Source: Rhineura floridana
Lineage: Eukaryota > Chordata > Lepidosauria > Squamata > Rhineuridae
Direction: 5' to 3'
DNA length: 64,000 nucleotides
Assembly: GCF_030035675.1 (NCBI RefSeq)
Contig: NC_084482.1
Location: 221,239,943-221,303,942, forward strand
In this document: positions 49,308 to 61,107 of the stretch, in pieces
Numbering within the stretch: the stretch's first letter is position 1
Layout of the letters: every line of letters begins with the position of its first letter
Position numbers and translations under genes: made by a program
The notes under the pieces: generated by a model
What the model saw: only the letters and a program-made list of their open reading frames with translations
Told to the model about the DNA's origin: nothing
Database searches by the model: none

Positions 49308-49864
49308 AAGAAGAGCCTGCTGGATCAGGCCAATGGCAGCATGCCTATAGGAAGCAAGCAAGCAGGACCTGAGTGCAACCCTTGCCCCGTTGGGAGCACA
49401 GTGACTGTCTTAAAGCTGCAAAGTGCTCTCTGAAGTACCCTTCCCCCTCCTTTCATTGAGCAGGGGGGGAAGGAAAAAAGGTGCCTTTCGGATGGGCTGC
49501 CTGCCAGAGAAGTCCCATGCACAACCGATCTTTCTAAAAAGCAGTGGCTTCTGAAAGGGAACAGGCACCCACAGCCAAGCTGAGCCCTTGGCTTGCCACC
49601 CCACACTGCTTCTTTCAACTTCAGGAGCTGAATGGGGCTGCTTCACAGAGCAGTGCTGGGAGGGAGAAGTGATTTCCATCCAATGGAAACAGCTTCCCCT
49701 TCCTTGAGCAAAGCCCCCTCCAACCGCTGATCAGCTGACTGGCAGGTGCAAGTGCGCCCCACTCCAGCAAAGGAGCAATTGGCAGCCCGTTTCAAGGTCC
49801 TGGTGGTTCTTTTGAAGCCTCATCTTATGTCAGATCGGAGGGTGGTGCCTTTATGTCCTCCCTG
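49308..49864. other. CR1 3' remnant and unassigned intron, unit C
   Basis: 49308-49390 is the decayed antisense CR1 3' end matching 7596-7680. The rest is unassigned and matches 7681-8164. Confidence 0.6.
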
Positions 49865-49955
49865 TAGACTTCCCATTCGCATCTGATCAGGCACTGTGAG
49901 GATGCTGGACTAGATAGGCCTGTGGTCTGATTCCACAGGGCTGTTCTGAGGAAGA
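49865..49955 (+). repeat. Diverged CR1 3' tail with empty L2 site
   Basis: The uninterrupted form of the sequence split in unit A by the L2 at 8220-10829: GGACTAGATAGGCCTGTGG near 49906-49924 carries a single AGATA. Confidence 0.75.
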
Positions 49956-51439
49956 GCCGCTAGGCTGAAGTTCCTTTTCTACCTGCTGAGGAATCCCCCA
50001 AATTAAGATGGCTGGATTGGTTTCCACAGAGCCCCTGAGTGGAGATTTATGTACACCTCCAGGCAACTGGTCAGGAGGATAACTTGGGTCCCTGTACTAA
50101 TCAGTTCCAGATCTAAAATCTTGGTTTGCTTTGGGGAGGAGAGGATAATTTGGGAATGTCAAAACTAGGCTTCACCTCTTGGCTGGAAGAGCATGATCCA
50201 GTTGTATGTGGCTCTGATGAAAGGGAGAGATCAGTAGGTATGGACTTGAAAGATGACTCAGGGAAGCCGTAGAAGGATTTCACAACACCGAATCTTGGTG
50301 GTCTCCAGGAACCCAGAGGGAGTACCCCAACACCTCAAATACCCCACGCTTCCCCCACATAGGTGTAGGGTTGGCAATAGCGTGTGCTATGTGCCTTTGA
50401 AGCACTCTCTATTTTCAGCAGTAATCAAAAGTGTGACATCAAATATAAATGCTTTATTAAAAGAGGAAAGAGGAAAATTACAAGCATGCACACTTGCTCT
50501 CAGATCAGCAAAGCTTCTCCAATGGATCCTTAGCAGCAATGAAGTAGCTTGTAGGCATGAAAAATCTTCCTTACTCTGCCAGCTCAGCAGAGGGGCACCC
50601 CCATGCTCCAAAAGCAATGCCCAGGCTGCTGGGACTAAGTGGTAGCTCAGAGAACATAGGATCCGTCTCTGGATGGTCAGGGAGTGATGACGTGTTCTTT
50701 ATATACCCTCACCGATGTTCCCCCCTCTTACTTAAAGATGTTTTAATGTCAAATCTCTGAAATTAGTTGGTCACTAGCCTTCCACATCTCCTTCTTTCCT
50801 GGAAAGTGTCTGCCCCTGACTACATAAGTTGTTTTCAAAGTGCACACTTGTTTGACTTTTTGAAATTAAACTTTGTGCTTTCTGTCTCCTTTTGGTTCTG
50901 CTATTTGTGACCTTCGGGACTTTCTAAACCTCAAATATCAATCATTGGTGACCCAAAGTGACCTGCTCTTTTAAAGCTTTTCCCTAACAAATACTGATGC
51001 CATTTTATGATTAATTGAAACCTATAGAAACCCTAAAGTTATAATCTCTGTTTAATCAGTACCACTATATTGGCATTATATTAGCATTTAAAGCATCTTC
51101 CTTTCTTGCACGTGCGTCCCAGGTTACCTTCCTCAGTTTATCCAGGATGTCTCCCTTTCATCTCTGAAATTAGTTGGTCACTAGCCTTCCACATCACCTT
51201 CTTTCCAGGTTACCTTCCTCAATTTAGCTTTCTTGGAGCAAACCAGGATGTCTCCCTTTGCATCCTCCAGCTTGCTATTGTGCTTTGCGTAGAGACATTT
51301 AAAATTTCTTGTAACGACTTCACTCTTGCTTGCATTCATTTGTAAAATATCCCCTATATATGATGAAGCTTCATCTCCTTTGAAACTAGATTTTATAGAC
51401 TTTAAATGATTTGAACATTGACATGAAATCGAGCCTTCA
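49956..51439. other. Unit C intron with repeat R first copy
   Basis: 49955-50275 is intronic repeat R. The remainder matches 11191-12689 of unit A minus the small L2; the empty L2 site is near 51078-51083. No gene seen. Confidence 0.6.
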
Positions 51440-51705
51440 GTGTCATCGGCCCAGTTCTCTGGAAAGCTCTGCCAACAGAGGTTCAGCAGGCGTCTTCTGT
51501 TTTAACTTTGAAGCGCCTGCTGAAAACCGTTCTGTTGCACCAGGCAGGCAATTAAGAGCATGCTCTTTTCACAACACTTGACCTTTGTTTTTATTGTATA
51601 TTTGATGTTTTTAATTTATGGTGGTTGCCTTTTCTTAACGTGTTGTAAACTGCTTTGACGTTTCTAATGAAATAGCAGTATACAAAGAGCCTATAAATGA
51701 ATAAA
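51440..51705 (+). repeat. Old L2 3' end, unit C
   Basis: Paralogue of 12690-12990. Confidence 0.75.
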
Positions 51706-52699
51706 TTGATGTGATATCTCTGGAATCAGAAAAACAGCTGGAGCTAAGTGATGCCTTCATGTGCTCCCTGTAGACTTCCCATCTGCATCCACTTTGGCAC
51801 TGTGAGGATGCTGGAATAGATAGGCCTGTGGTCTGATCCAGCCAGGCTGTTCATATAAGGAGGGAGAATGGCATCCAGGTTGAAGTTTCCTTCCCATCTG
51901 CTGAGAAATCCCCCAAATTAAGATAGCTGGATTGGTTTCCACAGTGTCACTGAATTGAGATTTTTGAACAGTTTCTTGTCCACAAGAGACATTTGGATCT
52001 ACATGTCCCTGTGCTATTCATCTCCAGGAGATCTAAGATCGTTCTTTGTTTTGGAGAGAGGAGAATAATTTCAGTTCAGAATTAATTAGCTTATCTGTAT
52101 CTTTGAAAGAAATGTCAAACCTGGGCTTAGTCTCTTGGCTGGAAGAACAAGATCTAATTAGACAGGGCTTTGATGAAGGCGAGAGATCAGTCGGGCATTC
52201 CCCTTACGGTTCAGAGCATCATTGCAAACTCGTGTAGTGTTGGTCTTTGGCCATCCCTGTCTTAGGTCAGCTAAGTTTAATCCCTTGAATCTTCAGGTGG
52301 AATTTAGAAGTGTCTTTATCTGAAAACCTGCAGCGCAGCTGCCAGCCAGTATTGACAGTACTGAGCTCGAGGGACCAGGGTCTGAGTTAGTATATCACAA
52401 CTTCATTTGTTCCTATATTTCTGTCTGACCGGCTCTTTTGACTGCAGTCAAATTATTAAGAATCAAGGAGAAGTGAGCTGTGCCCAGTTTGTCCTGTTCT
52501 GCAGAGTTGCTGCCCTTCTCTTCCCCCACACCCCACTTTTCATTGCATATTATTTTAGAAATATATATCACTGTTGTATGGCAGTAGGAGGAAACCCAGA
52601 CAAATCTGGGCTTAGTGACATCAAGTGTTATATGGACCTGAAAGGAACTTATGTTGCTGTGTGAGACTGTAGGATATTCAGGTAACCTTGCTTTCATCT
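51706..52699 (+). other. Unit C intron: CR1 tail, repeat R second copy, SINE tail
   Basis: Contains a diverged CR1 3' tail (51770-51850), repeat R second copy (51855-52215), and the tRNA-derived SINE tail (52325-52425). Collinear with 12990-13975 of unit A. Confidence 0.6.
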
Positions 52700-52715
52700 G
52701 GCCATGCAAAGATAA

Positions 52716-54131
52716 CGTAAAATCTTTATTACGGTCCAAGACCAGCGGTATAATTACGGATCCTCTGAATATCAGAGTGGAGATAGAATACAATACAGTG
52801 TCATTGCAGTGAGAAAGCTAAAAAGCTAAAACCGGGTCCACATAGTAATCTAGCTAAAACCTTCATCTAATAGACATCGCATTAGGTCCCTCCTGCGAGC
52901 CATAGCAGCTGTGCAGAACGAGGCGACCTCAGAGTGATCCGTGATTTTGAATCTGCCATTAAATATTGTAAAATCATAGCTTCTGGGCTCAGAGGAAGAT
53001 TAGATGAAAGTGGGGAGATGAACTTAAGGCGGAGATCTAAATAAAACGGGCAGCAAAGTAGTACAAGGTTCACTGTCTCCACCGCATCTGCTCCACAGGG
53101 GCAAGTTCGATCATAATAATCGACTCCCCTGTATCTACCCTCCATTAGTGCCGAGGGCAGAACATTGAATCGTGCCAGGGTAAAACCTCTCCTGAGTTTC
53201 GGGGTAGATAAACTTGAAATGTAAGTGGCCAAGTTACAGGAATTTACATTAATACTGCATTGTGAATAAGCGGCAACTAGGCTCATGTTGTTCTGATACT
53301 CAACATCTTTGAGGCGTTGGATAATTGTTGTTTTAGCGGTCGTATGGCCTTGGGCACCAATCGCTGGGAGCGAACAACCGAGAGTTCCGAATTTGTGAAT
53401 CATTACCCGTTGCCATTGAGATTGGAAGGAATCTTCCAAAGTTAATGGGGGCAATCCAGTGGGTAAAAATAGCGGCTTCATCCAGTAGTTAAATTTTAAT
53501 ATCCAAGTGTGGGTCTCAATCAGAAGGGCACCTAATTCCAAGCATAAGGTCACACTGGGGATACATCTCGGAGTGCCCAAAATGGACCTCATGAATTTAG
53601 ATTGTACCATCTCCAACAATGCGTAATTGCCTGCACTACAAATTTGGGTCCCGTAAAGACGTTGAGGAAGCACCTTGGCGTTGAATACCTGGACTGCTGC
53701 CGGAATGTACTGACCGCCCTTTGTATAAAAGAAGGTGAGTAAAGCTCTGGCTGATTTCAGTGCGGTCGCAGCAGACTGGACAAAATGCTCATTCCAAGAA
53801 CCTAAGGGATGGAATGCAATGCCAAGGTAACTGAAGGCGTTGACTTGGTCAATAATATGGTTGTCAATTTCCCAGCGGTGTTTATGTCTACTTTTGGCGA
53901 AGACTAAAACCTTGCATTTCGCATAGTTAATTCTCAAAAGTTCATCCACACAAAAGGAGGCAAGTTCTCTTAAGAGACGACGTAAGCCCACCTGCGTTTG
54001 GCATAACAGGGCAATGTCGTCGGCATATAGAAGACAGGTTAAGTGTCTCCTTGCCAAGACAGGAGGGTGAGAGTTTACTGCCGACAGGCGTTTTGTCAGC
54101 GAGTTTATATAGATATTGAATAGGGAGGGAG
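52716..54131 (-). mobile_element. Ingi/Vingi-like LINE, 5'-truncated, 16-bp TSD
   Basis: The minus strand frame (about 54131-52882) starts just before RT motif C (LTCLLYADDIALLCQ) and runs through the thumb to a C-terminal cysteine region (TCPCGADAVETVN, CCPFY). The 3' end TTATTACGGTCCAAGAC in plus orientation resembles the TAATAAAG-type end of this clade. Flanked by GGCCATGCAAAGATAA at 52700-52715 and 54132-54147. The frame is open from truncation to stop. The apparent start of the ORF (MKPNYLL) lies in flanking intron. Unit A holds the same insertion with a deletion. Confidence 0.8.
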
Positions 54132-54147
54132 GGCCATGCAAAGATAA

Positions 54148-54205
54148 AAGGGGGAGAATTATGGAGATGCAAAAATAGAGAAGCAGATAATTGGGCTTCA
54201 TCTAG
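54148..54205 (+). other. Last bases of unit C intron before a second LINE
   Basis: GAAGCAGATAATTGGGCTTCAT-type sequence matches the bases about 75 bp before the ZNF splice acceptor of A and B. It is cut at CTTCAT by a second LINE, so the expected acceptor and ZNF exon do not follow. Confidence 0.8.
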
Positions 54206-55489
54206 TGTAAGTCACTTTATTTGCGGTCAAAGACCCATAATACAAGGTAAAATACAAGAGAAAAAAATAAAATACATGGTTAAACTGTTTTGTACTATAT
54301 ACAGAAATCAGAGTGGAAATAATTCGCAGGCTAGACAGACTACAGCTTTGGAGTGGGCCAACGTGACATGAGATGGATTAAAGCCTGTCCGAGGGTTGGA
54401 ATTGGGCATTGGACTGTTTGTTTTGGTTATTACTTTTGACTAAGGCCATGGACATGGAACAATAATATGTATTTCTGGGTATAGGGTACTGACATTGGAA
54501 ATTACTCCAGGAACTTGTGCTGTTCTGGGGGAGGAATTTGGTTTTATCTTCCGACTTGTGGTCGGAGAGCCCAATTCTTCGGGTTGCAGGAAGCGCATCT
54601 CAAGCCAAGAAGAGCTAGTTGATGGCTTGGATACACCCGGAATCGGATCATAATGTTGGGGTCTAAGTATCTTCCTTCCTTTATCTGGGGTTAGGGGTCT
54701 ATTAATATTGCTTGATAGCAAACTGTGTGAAAGAGATTGGTTTGTCATAGTTCTAGACGGAGATTTGTTAAAATTATCTGAAACTAAAGGGAAGGCTTGG
54801 GGGGAATCAGCTCTGTTTGATTCGGAGCATCGCTTTGTTAAGCTTTGGATAAGATAAGCCAATCTCTTAGTAATTCCTTCCTGATCTGGTTTAGGTAGAC
54901 GGTCATAAGATTCCATAAGGAGGAGCTCTTCATGATCTAGTCCCTCCTGCCAGTGAAGTTGAAGTTGGCATTGGGCCGGGGGGTTAGTCCGAATGGGGAG
55001 CTCCTGACTATTCTGACTAGTAGGGGGTGTCTGGGGCCGAGATCTTTCTTCCCTTGATTGCAGGAGGGAGCGGTTAAGCAGTGAATTAAATGGAGCCTTA
55101 TTTACAAAGTAGCGATGAATCCGGATACCATGGGTATAGAGGTCTTCTCTAATTTTGTAAATCTGTTCGGCGATAAATATCAATTGGAAGGTGAAAATGA
55201 CACGTTTTTCGGGAAATTGTGAATAGAGATAAGACACATGCTTAACGCAGTTCTTGTATGGAATGTTCGGAGAGTAAAGTCTAAGGCAGGACTTACATGT
55301 TTTATCCATGTAGTCGATCTCTGCTCCAATTGCATAGGTAAGAATGTTACTGCTAATTTGTCTCTCGCCAATTGCAAGTTCCAGTTTGAGGCGTTGCAGA
55401 ATCTGTCCGGAAGTAGGTGGGCATCGGTAGATTCATTGATATCTGAAATCCTGGATCCATTCTCTGACGTTTCTGTGCTGGGCTCTATT
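54206..55489 (-). mobile_element. Second Ingi/Vingi-like LINE, 3' piece with ORF1-like frame
   Basis: The 3' end (CACTTTATTTGCGGTCAAAGACC in plus orientation, near 54212) resembles that of the Vingi-like element at 52716. Upstream on the minus strand is a 289-residue frame (55309-54440) with CKSCLRLY near the start, an IYKIREDLYTHGIRIHRYF segment and a Ser/Pro-rich C-terminal half, which looks like a LINE ORF1 nucleic-acid-binding protein rather than RT. No RT lies between it and the 3' end, so this copy is internally deleted or belongs to a non-autonomous group. It is split by the L1 at 55506. Family assignment tentative. Confidence 0.5.
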
Positions 55490-55505
55490 AAGGATTTAGT
55501 TTTCT
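55490..55505 (+). repeat. L1 target-site duplication, left
   Basis: AAGGATTTAGTTTTCT, identical to 61108-61123. Confidence 0.95.
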
Positions 55506-55685
55506 TTTCTTTTTTTTAATAATTTTTATTCAAATTTTTCAAAAAACAAACAAAACAAAGTCAAAAAAACATAACAATACAACAGAAAATAAAAATAAAA
55601 TAGTTGACTTCCGATTTGTCGCAGATCAGCTATAGGTATATAGTATACATCAAACCTGTCCCTTAATGTATACATACAGAATCCC

Positions 55686-58202
55686 TTAAGATTCCTTAAG
55701 AAATGTATCTGTCGATTTTTCTCTAAGTAAACACGTCAATTTATCCATTTCTACTAAGTCCATTAATTTCAATAGCCATTCTTCCATTGTTGGTGTTGAT
55801 TCCATTTTCCACTTTTGTGCATATAATAATCTTGCTGCCGTAATCATATATAATATTATTCTTCCATATTTCTTTTCTATTTGTTTATCCATAAAACCCA
55901 ATAAAAAAAATTCTGGTTTTGACTGAATATTTATCTTTAGAATTTTTTGCATCTTCCTACCTATCTGTGCCCAAAATGATTTTGCCTTTTTACACAGCCA
56001 CCACATATGATAAAATGATCCTTCTTGTTGTTTACATTTCCAACAAACATTAGAAACATTACTATACATTTTTGACAACTTTTCTGGAGTCATGTACCAA
56101 CGGTACATCATTTTATAGAAATTTTCTTTAAGATTATAGCATAGTGTAAATTTCAAGCCTTTTTTCCACATATTTTCCCATTGATCCATTTGTATGTTAT
56201 AACCAAAAATTTTTGCCCACTTTACCATACACTCTTTTACTTGTTCTTCCTCCATATCCATTTTCAGTAAGAGTTTATACATTTTCGCAATTATATTTTC
56301 ATCATTTGTACACAATCCTATTTCAAAATCAGATTTACTTATTTCAAACCCATACATTTTCTTGTCCATTTTATATCTTTCTAACAATTGTAAGTAGGCA
56401 AACCATTGAAAACTATATCCTTCCTTTGTCAGTTGTTCTCTCTCTTTCATTATATATTCTCCATGTACATTTTCTAATAGTTCTTGATAAGTTAACCATT
56501 TCTCTTTTCCAGCCATTTCTCTTCTGTAAAACGCTTCTTGACTTGAGACACATAATGGTATTTTCGAATAAAACCTTGGTTTATATCTATTCCATATTTT
56601 CAACAGAGGACGTCTTATAAAATGATTGTTAAAGTCTACATTTACTTTTACTTTGTCATACCATAGATATCCATGCCATCCCCACTTCAAATTATGGCCC
56701 TCCAAATCCAATAGTCTTTTATTCCTCAATAAGATCCATTCCTTTATCCAGACTAGACAGCAGGCAGCAAAATAAAGTCTCAAATTTGGTAATCCCAGTC
56801 CTCCTCTTTCTTTGGCATCTTGTAGTAGTTTAAATTTAACTCTTGGTTTTTTTCCTTGCCATACAAATTTAGAGATATCTTTTTGCCATTGTTTAAAAGG
56901 TAAATCAGAGGATATTACAGGTATTGTTTGAAACAAAAACATCATTCTCGGTAATACATTCATTTTTATCACAGATATTCTACCCATTAATGACAGTTGT
57001 AGTTTATCCCATCTTAGCAAATCTTTCTTAATCTCTGTCCATAATTTTTCATAATTATTATGAAACAACTTTGAGTTTTTATTTGTCATAATGATACCTA
57101 AATATTTCAACTTTTTCTCTATTGTAAAATCTGTCTTGTCCATTAACTCTTTCTGTTCCCTTAAAGTTAAATTTTTCACCAACATCTTTGTTTCTTGATT
57201 GTTGATCTTAAATCCTGCTAACAGTCCAAATTCTTTTAATTTGTCCATCAATACATTAATTCCTTCCAGAGGGTTTTCTAGTACAATTATCAAATCATCA
57301 GCAAATGCTCTCAATTTATATTCTTCTTTTTTTATCTTTAATCCTGAAATTCTTTTATCTTGCCTTATATCTCTAAGCAGCACTTCTAAGACCAGAATAA
57401 ATAAAAGGGGAGATAAAGGACATCCCTGTCTTGTACCCTTTTGTATTTCACATGAATCCGTTAAATCTCCGTTAACAATTATCTGAGCCTTCTGAGATGT
57501 ATAAATCGATCTAATCCATTTTATAAAATTGTCTCCAAAATCCATTTGCTCCAAAACTTGAAACATAAATTTCCAATTCAAATTATCAAATGCTTTTTCA
57601 GCATCTAAAAAAATCAAAGCTGCTTGTTTATCATTTCGTTGTTCTAAATATTCCAACACATTCAAGACATTCCTGACGTTGTCACGTAATTGTCTTTTAG
57701 GTAAAAACCCTGATTGATCTTCCTGAATAAATTGTTGCAATATTATTTTCAATCTTTCCGCCAAGATCATTGTAAAAATTTTATAGTCATTGTTCAATAG
57801 AGATATTGGTCGATAGTTTTTTGTTTTAGTTAAATCTTGCTCCTCTTTAGGTATTAATGTTATATTAGCATTTTTCCAACTATCCGGTATCTTTCCCTCT
57901 TGCAGAATAAAATTCATTGTAGACTGTAAAGGTAGTAAGAGTTCTTCCTCCAAACATTTATAATACATTACAGATAACCCATCTGGTCCTGGTGCCTTTC
58001 CTAATTTAATTTTGTTTATAGCTTCAGATATCTCTCTTAACGTGATAGGGCCATTAATAGCTTGTCTCTGAAAGTCTGTAATTTTAGGCAAATTCTGTTT
58101 AGATATATACTCTTCTATTTTTTCAGATGGAATTTCCTGACATTTGTACAATGTTGAGTAATATTGATGAAAAATCTTTTTGATTTTTACATTATCTGTC
58201 AA
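55686..58202 (-). CDS. L1 ORF2, reverse transcriptase and C-terminal region
   Basis: 838 residues open in one frame. RT fingers (GPDGLSVMYYK, NYRPISLLNNDYK), motif A (IFLDAEKAFDNLNW), motif B (KGTRQGCPLSPLLF), motif C (AFADDLIIVL), thumb, and the C-terminal CWKCKQQEGSFYHMWWLC cysteine region. A connecting piece of 78 residues lies at 58462-58226. The end is cut short (TFLKES) compared with the related copy ending at 34873, through the loss of about 90 bp near 55689. All RT catalytic residues are present. Confidence 0.93.
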   Translation of the reverse strand: MTDNVKIKKIFHQYYSTLYKCQEIPSEKIEEYISKQNLPKITDFQRQAINGPITLREISEAINKIKLGKAPGPDGLSVMYYKCLEEELLLPLQSTMNFILQEGKIPDSWKNANITLIPKEEQDLTKTKNYRPISLLNNDYKIFTMILAERLKIILQQFIQEDQSGFLPKRQLRDNVRNVLNVLEYLEQRNDKQAALIFLDAEKAFDNLNWKFMFQVLEQMDFGDNFIKWIRSIYTSQKAQIIVNGDLTDSCEIQKGTRQGCPLSPLLFILVLEVLLRDIRQDKRISGLKIKKEEYKLRAFADDLIIVLENPLEGINVLMDKLKEFGLLAGFKINNQETKMLVKNLTLREQKELMDKTDFTIEKKLKYLGIIMTNKNSKLFHNNYEKLWTEIKKDLLRWDKLQLSLMGRISVIKMNVLPRMMFLFQTIPVISSDLPFKQWQKDISKFVWQGKKPRVKFKLLQDAKERGGLGLPNLRLYFAACCLVWIKEWILLRNKRLLDLEGHNLKWGWHGYLWYDKVKVNVDFNNHFIRRPLLKIWNRYKPRFYSKIPLCVSSQEAFYRREMAGKEKWLTYQELLENVHGEYIMKEREQLTKEGYSFQWFAYLQLLERYKMDKKMYGFEISKSDFEIGLCTNDENIIAKMYKLLLKMDMEEEQVKECMVKWAKIFGYNIQMDQWENMWKKGLKFTLCYNLKENFYKMMYRWYMTPEKLSKMYSNVSNVCWKCKQQEGSFYHMWWLCKKAKSFWAQIGRKMQKILKINIQSKPEFFLLGFMDKQIEKKYGRIILYMITAARLLYAQKWKMESTPTMEEWLLKLMDLVEMDKLTCLLREKSTDTFLKES

Positions 58203-58674
58203 CGTCTCATCTCCTTCTTGTATCTTTAAAATAATATTTTTTGACGTTCTTTTCTTAATTTATATGCTAACCATTTCCCAGGTTTATTTGCAAATTCAAA
58301 AGTCGTTTGTTTAGCAAAATTTAGTTTTCTTTCAATTTCTCTAACTGTCAGCATTGATACTTGCTTCTGTAACATTTTAATTTGATTTACAATAGAAACT
58401 TTAGTTGGATTCTTTTTCAATTCTTCCTCTTTCTGTTTTATTTCTTCCAAAATTAATTGCATTTTCTGTTGTTTCTTTTTTTTAATTCAGAGTTACATTT
58501 AATAAAATATCCCCTCATCAATGCCTTACTTGTATCCCAAACGATATTTTCACTTGTTCCTTTATGTAAATTATGTTCAAAAAACTCTTTTAATTTCTTC
58601 TTACATTCTTGTACTACTTTGTCATTCTGTAATAAAGATTCATTTAGTCTCCATCTAAATCCAATATTTTTTTT

Positions 58675-59379
58675 TCACGTTAATATCACAGGATTATGAT
58701 CCGAAAAAGTTTTTGGTAATATATCCATTTTAAAAGTATCCTTCGCTAAAATTTTAGACATCCAAATCATATCAATCCTTGAGAATGTTTTGTGTCTTTC
58801 TGAAAAATAAGTAAATTCCTTTGCATTATCATTTATATATCTCCAGGTATCCACCAATTCTAAATGTTCCATCAGTTCAAAGCAAATCTTCGGTAATTTA
58901 CCCTGTGTCTCTTTGATATTTTTTTCAGAAAGCCTATCAATTTTTGGTGAGATTACCCCATTCCAATCACCCATGACACACCAATGATCATATGAAAACT
59001 CTGACAATTTTTCCATAAGTCCTGTGTAAAACCTTGTTTTATCTTCATTGGGGGCATAGATACCCACTATCAAAATGTTTGTACCCTGTAGAGTAATTTC
59101 AACCCCCACAAATCTACCACTATCATCCAGTAATACCAATTTAGGAAGCAATTGTGGGTTAATGTAGAGAACAACTCCATTTTTTTTTTTTGGTCCAGCC
59201 GAAATAAATTCTTCACCCAAATTTTTACAAATCAGATATTTGGAATCTTTCTTCTTAATATGAGTTTCTTGTAAACAAATTATATCCAATTTTAATTTTT
59301 TCAAATAATGAAACACTTTCTTTCTCTTCTGCGCCGTGTTAGCTCCATTTATATTCCAAGTTAGATATTTGTAATCCAT
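58675..59379 (-). CDS. L1 ORF2, endonuclease domain
   Basis: 234 residues starting MDYKYLTWNINGAN. APE endonuclease signatures: NINGAN, LQETHIKK, GIYAPNEDK, MGDWNGVI, SRIDMIWMS and SDHNPVI. The frame is lost at a run of nine T in plus orientation (about 58664-58676) just after the domain; the frame at 58226 upward continues the protein after a further shift. It starts 15 bp after the ORF1 stop. Confidence 0.92.
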   Translation of the reverse strand: MDYKYLTWNINGANTAQKRKKVFHYLKKLKLDIICLQETHIKKKDSKYLICKNLGEEFISAGPKKKNGVVLYINPQLLPKLVLLDDSGRFVGVEITLQGTNILIVGIYAPNEDKTRFYTGLMEKLSEFSYDHWCVMGDWNGVISPKIDRLSEKNIKETQGKLPKICFELMEHLELVDTWRYINDNAKEFTYFSERHKTFSRIDMIWMSKILAKDTFKMDILPKTFSDHNPVILT

Positions 59380-59394
59380 CTTTAAGCGTGTAAT

Positions 59395-60303
59395 TTAAAA
59401 TGTGCCTGATGCTCCTTTTAATCCATCATCTTCCTTCCCTTCCTCTGCATATCTTTGTTGACTTTGTTCCCCAGGAATTATATCCAGATCTTTGAGTTTA
59501 TCTTCATCCATATCTTTTGAAGCTTTTCTCAAGAAGTCCCTTGCTTTTTGAACAGTATTCAGTCTATATTTCTGTTGTCTGAATGTAAAGATCACTCCTT
59601 CTGGAACATCCCATCTAAATTGAATTTTACGTTGCTTAAGTTTCTCTGTAAGGAAAGCATATTCTTTTCTCTTACGTAAAAGTCTAATAGGAATTTCTTT
59701 CATCACCAGTATTTCCTTACCATCAATTTTAAAGGTATTTTTAAAGTGTTGCTGTAATACCATATCTCTGGTCGTCTTCTTTATAAAATGAACAAGCACA
59801 TCTCTTGGAATTTTATTCATTGTTGCATATCTGGAATTAATTCTATACACTTTGTCTATTTCAAATTCCATCCGATCTTCATTCAAATCCAGAAATTTTG
59901 CTAGAGCATTAACAATTTTATCTCTGATGTCTTCACCTGTTTCCTCAGGGATTGCACGGAATCTCAAACAATGTTCTTTATTTCTAAATTCAGTCACAGC
60001 CATATAGTCCAAGTTTTTTTCTAATTCCAGATTTAATATATCTGTTCTATTCTCCAAGATTTGTACCTTTTCTTTAGTGTTTTTTGCATCCTCCTTTATT
60101 TGCCCAATTGTCCCTTTAATCTCATCCACTTGTGTTTTAATATAGTCTTTTATATCTGTCAGTTCAGTTTTCATTTCCTGTTTTATATCATTAATCCCTT
60201 CCATTATTTTTTGAAACAAATCTGGGGGTATAGCCCCTTCCTGTGGATCAGTAGAACCTCTTCGCTCCTGGGCCTTAGTTGCTTTTTTAGTTGTCATTTT
60301 CAA
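59395..60303 (-). CDS. L1 ORF1 protein
   Basis: 302 residues, intact from ATG to stop. An N-terminal basic and low-complexity part, a heptad-like coiled coil (about residues 30-90, with IMEGINDIKQEM and ILENRTDILNLELEK), an RRM-like core (about 95-200, LRFRAIPEETGEDIRD) and a C-terminal domain (RKRKEYAFLTEKLKQRKIQ). This is the trimeric RNA-binding chaperone of L1. Length is typical for vertebrate L1 ORF1p. Confidence 0.93.
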   Translation of the reverse strand: MKMTTKKATKAQERRGSTDPQEGAIPPDLFQKIMEGINDIKQEMKTELTDIKDYIKTQVDEIKGTIGQIKEDAKNTKEKVQILENRTDILNLELEKNLDYMAVTEFRNKEHCLRFRAIPEETGEDIRDKIVNALAKFLDLNEDRMEFEIDKVYRINSRYATMNKIPRDVLVHFIKKTTRDMVLQQHFKNTFKIDGKEILVMKEIPIRLLRKRKEYAFLTEKLKQRKIQFRWDVPEGVIFTFRQQKYRLNTVQKARDFLRKASKDMDEDKLKDLDIIPGEQSQQRYAEEGKEDDGLKGASGTF

Positions 60304-61107
60304 GAAAAGCCTTTAATTTCTGATATTAATCACTGTTCCAAAACCTAGAGGCAGTCTATTTCTTTTTTTTTTCCTCCACCAACAAAAGAGTTAATATTCC
60401 AGGCCTGTTATTATAGTCCAGCCAGCACAGCACAGTTCTTATCTACGTCCAAGAATGCAAAACAATTCTGGTTTCCAACACCAAACGATTAGTAACATAT
60501 ACGAGCAGCAGATTCGTCCAAAAAGAAATAGTCCAAGGAGAAAAATAGTCCAAAATATATTTCCATCAAATAATAATTACCTCTCATCCGTTTTTAAACT
60601 TTAAAACTCCAAATTCAGGCCAGCTTTTTGTCGTAAAAAAAGTATATAAGTTGTTTACATTTTCTTTCTTCCTTAATTATATTTAAAAGAGAAAAAGTAT
60701 GACTCACCCAGGTTTCTCAGTTGCTGATTCGTAAACAAATCCCTTTTATTGTAGTAATTTAAGCCGAATGATAAGATTTAGACAGAAGTGGGCTCACTGG
60801 TTAAGGACGTTTTTTTAAGAAGAAAAAAAAAACGCTTCGCTTTTTTCCAGTACAGCTTGCATGGAAATCCTGACTCCGTCTTCAGCCGCTTGGCATGCCT
60901 TCTTATCTCAGGGATTTCCTGATCAATTCCAGCCGCCGACAGCTCAACGAAGTCTTGTGGAAAATCTGATCGGTTCTCCTATACCTTGGAGAACATTTAA
61001 GCCAGTCAAAGTTTCCTCTTGACTGGCTTTTAACCTGAAAAAAGCTTCCTCTGAGGCAGAGATCTCTCAGAGACAGTCACCAGCTGAGCACTCACTTCCG
61101 GGAAGTC
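60304..61107 (-). other. L1 5' UTR
   Basis: Upstream of ORF1 on the minus strand. Contains the AACCTGGGTGAGTC segment and the GATTTTCCACAAGACTTCG segment that recur, diverged, in the plus-strand 5' UTR at 63320-64000. Expected to carry the internal promoter; no element can be pointed to. Confidence 0.75.

Larger units (their letters stand above)
55506..61107 (-). mobile_element. Full-length L1 LINE, 5.6 kb
   Basis: Complete in layout: 5' UTR (61107-60304), ORF1, a 15-bp spacer, ORF2, a short 3' UTR and an A-rich tail read in reverse at 55506-55520. Perfect 16-bp TSD AAGGATTTAGTTTTCT on both sides. ORF2 is broken into three frames, each break at or near a long A/T run, plus a loss of about 90 bp at its C-terminus relative to 34873-36360. 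It interrupts the ORF1-like frame of the second Vingi-like LINE in the same orientation. Confidence 0.96.
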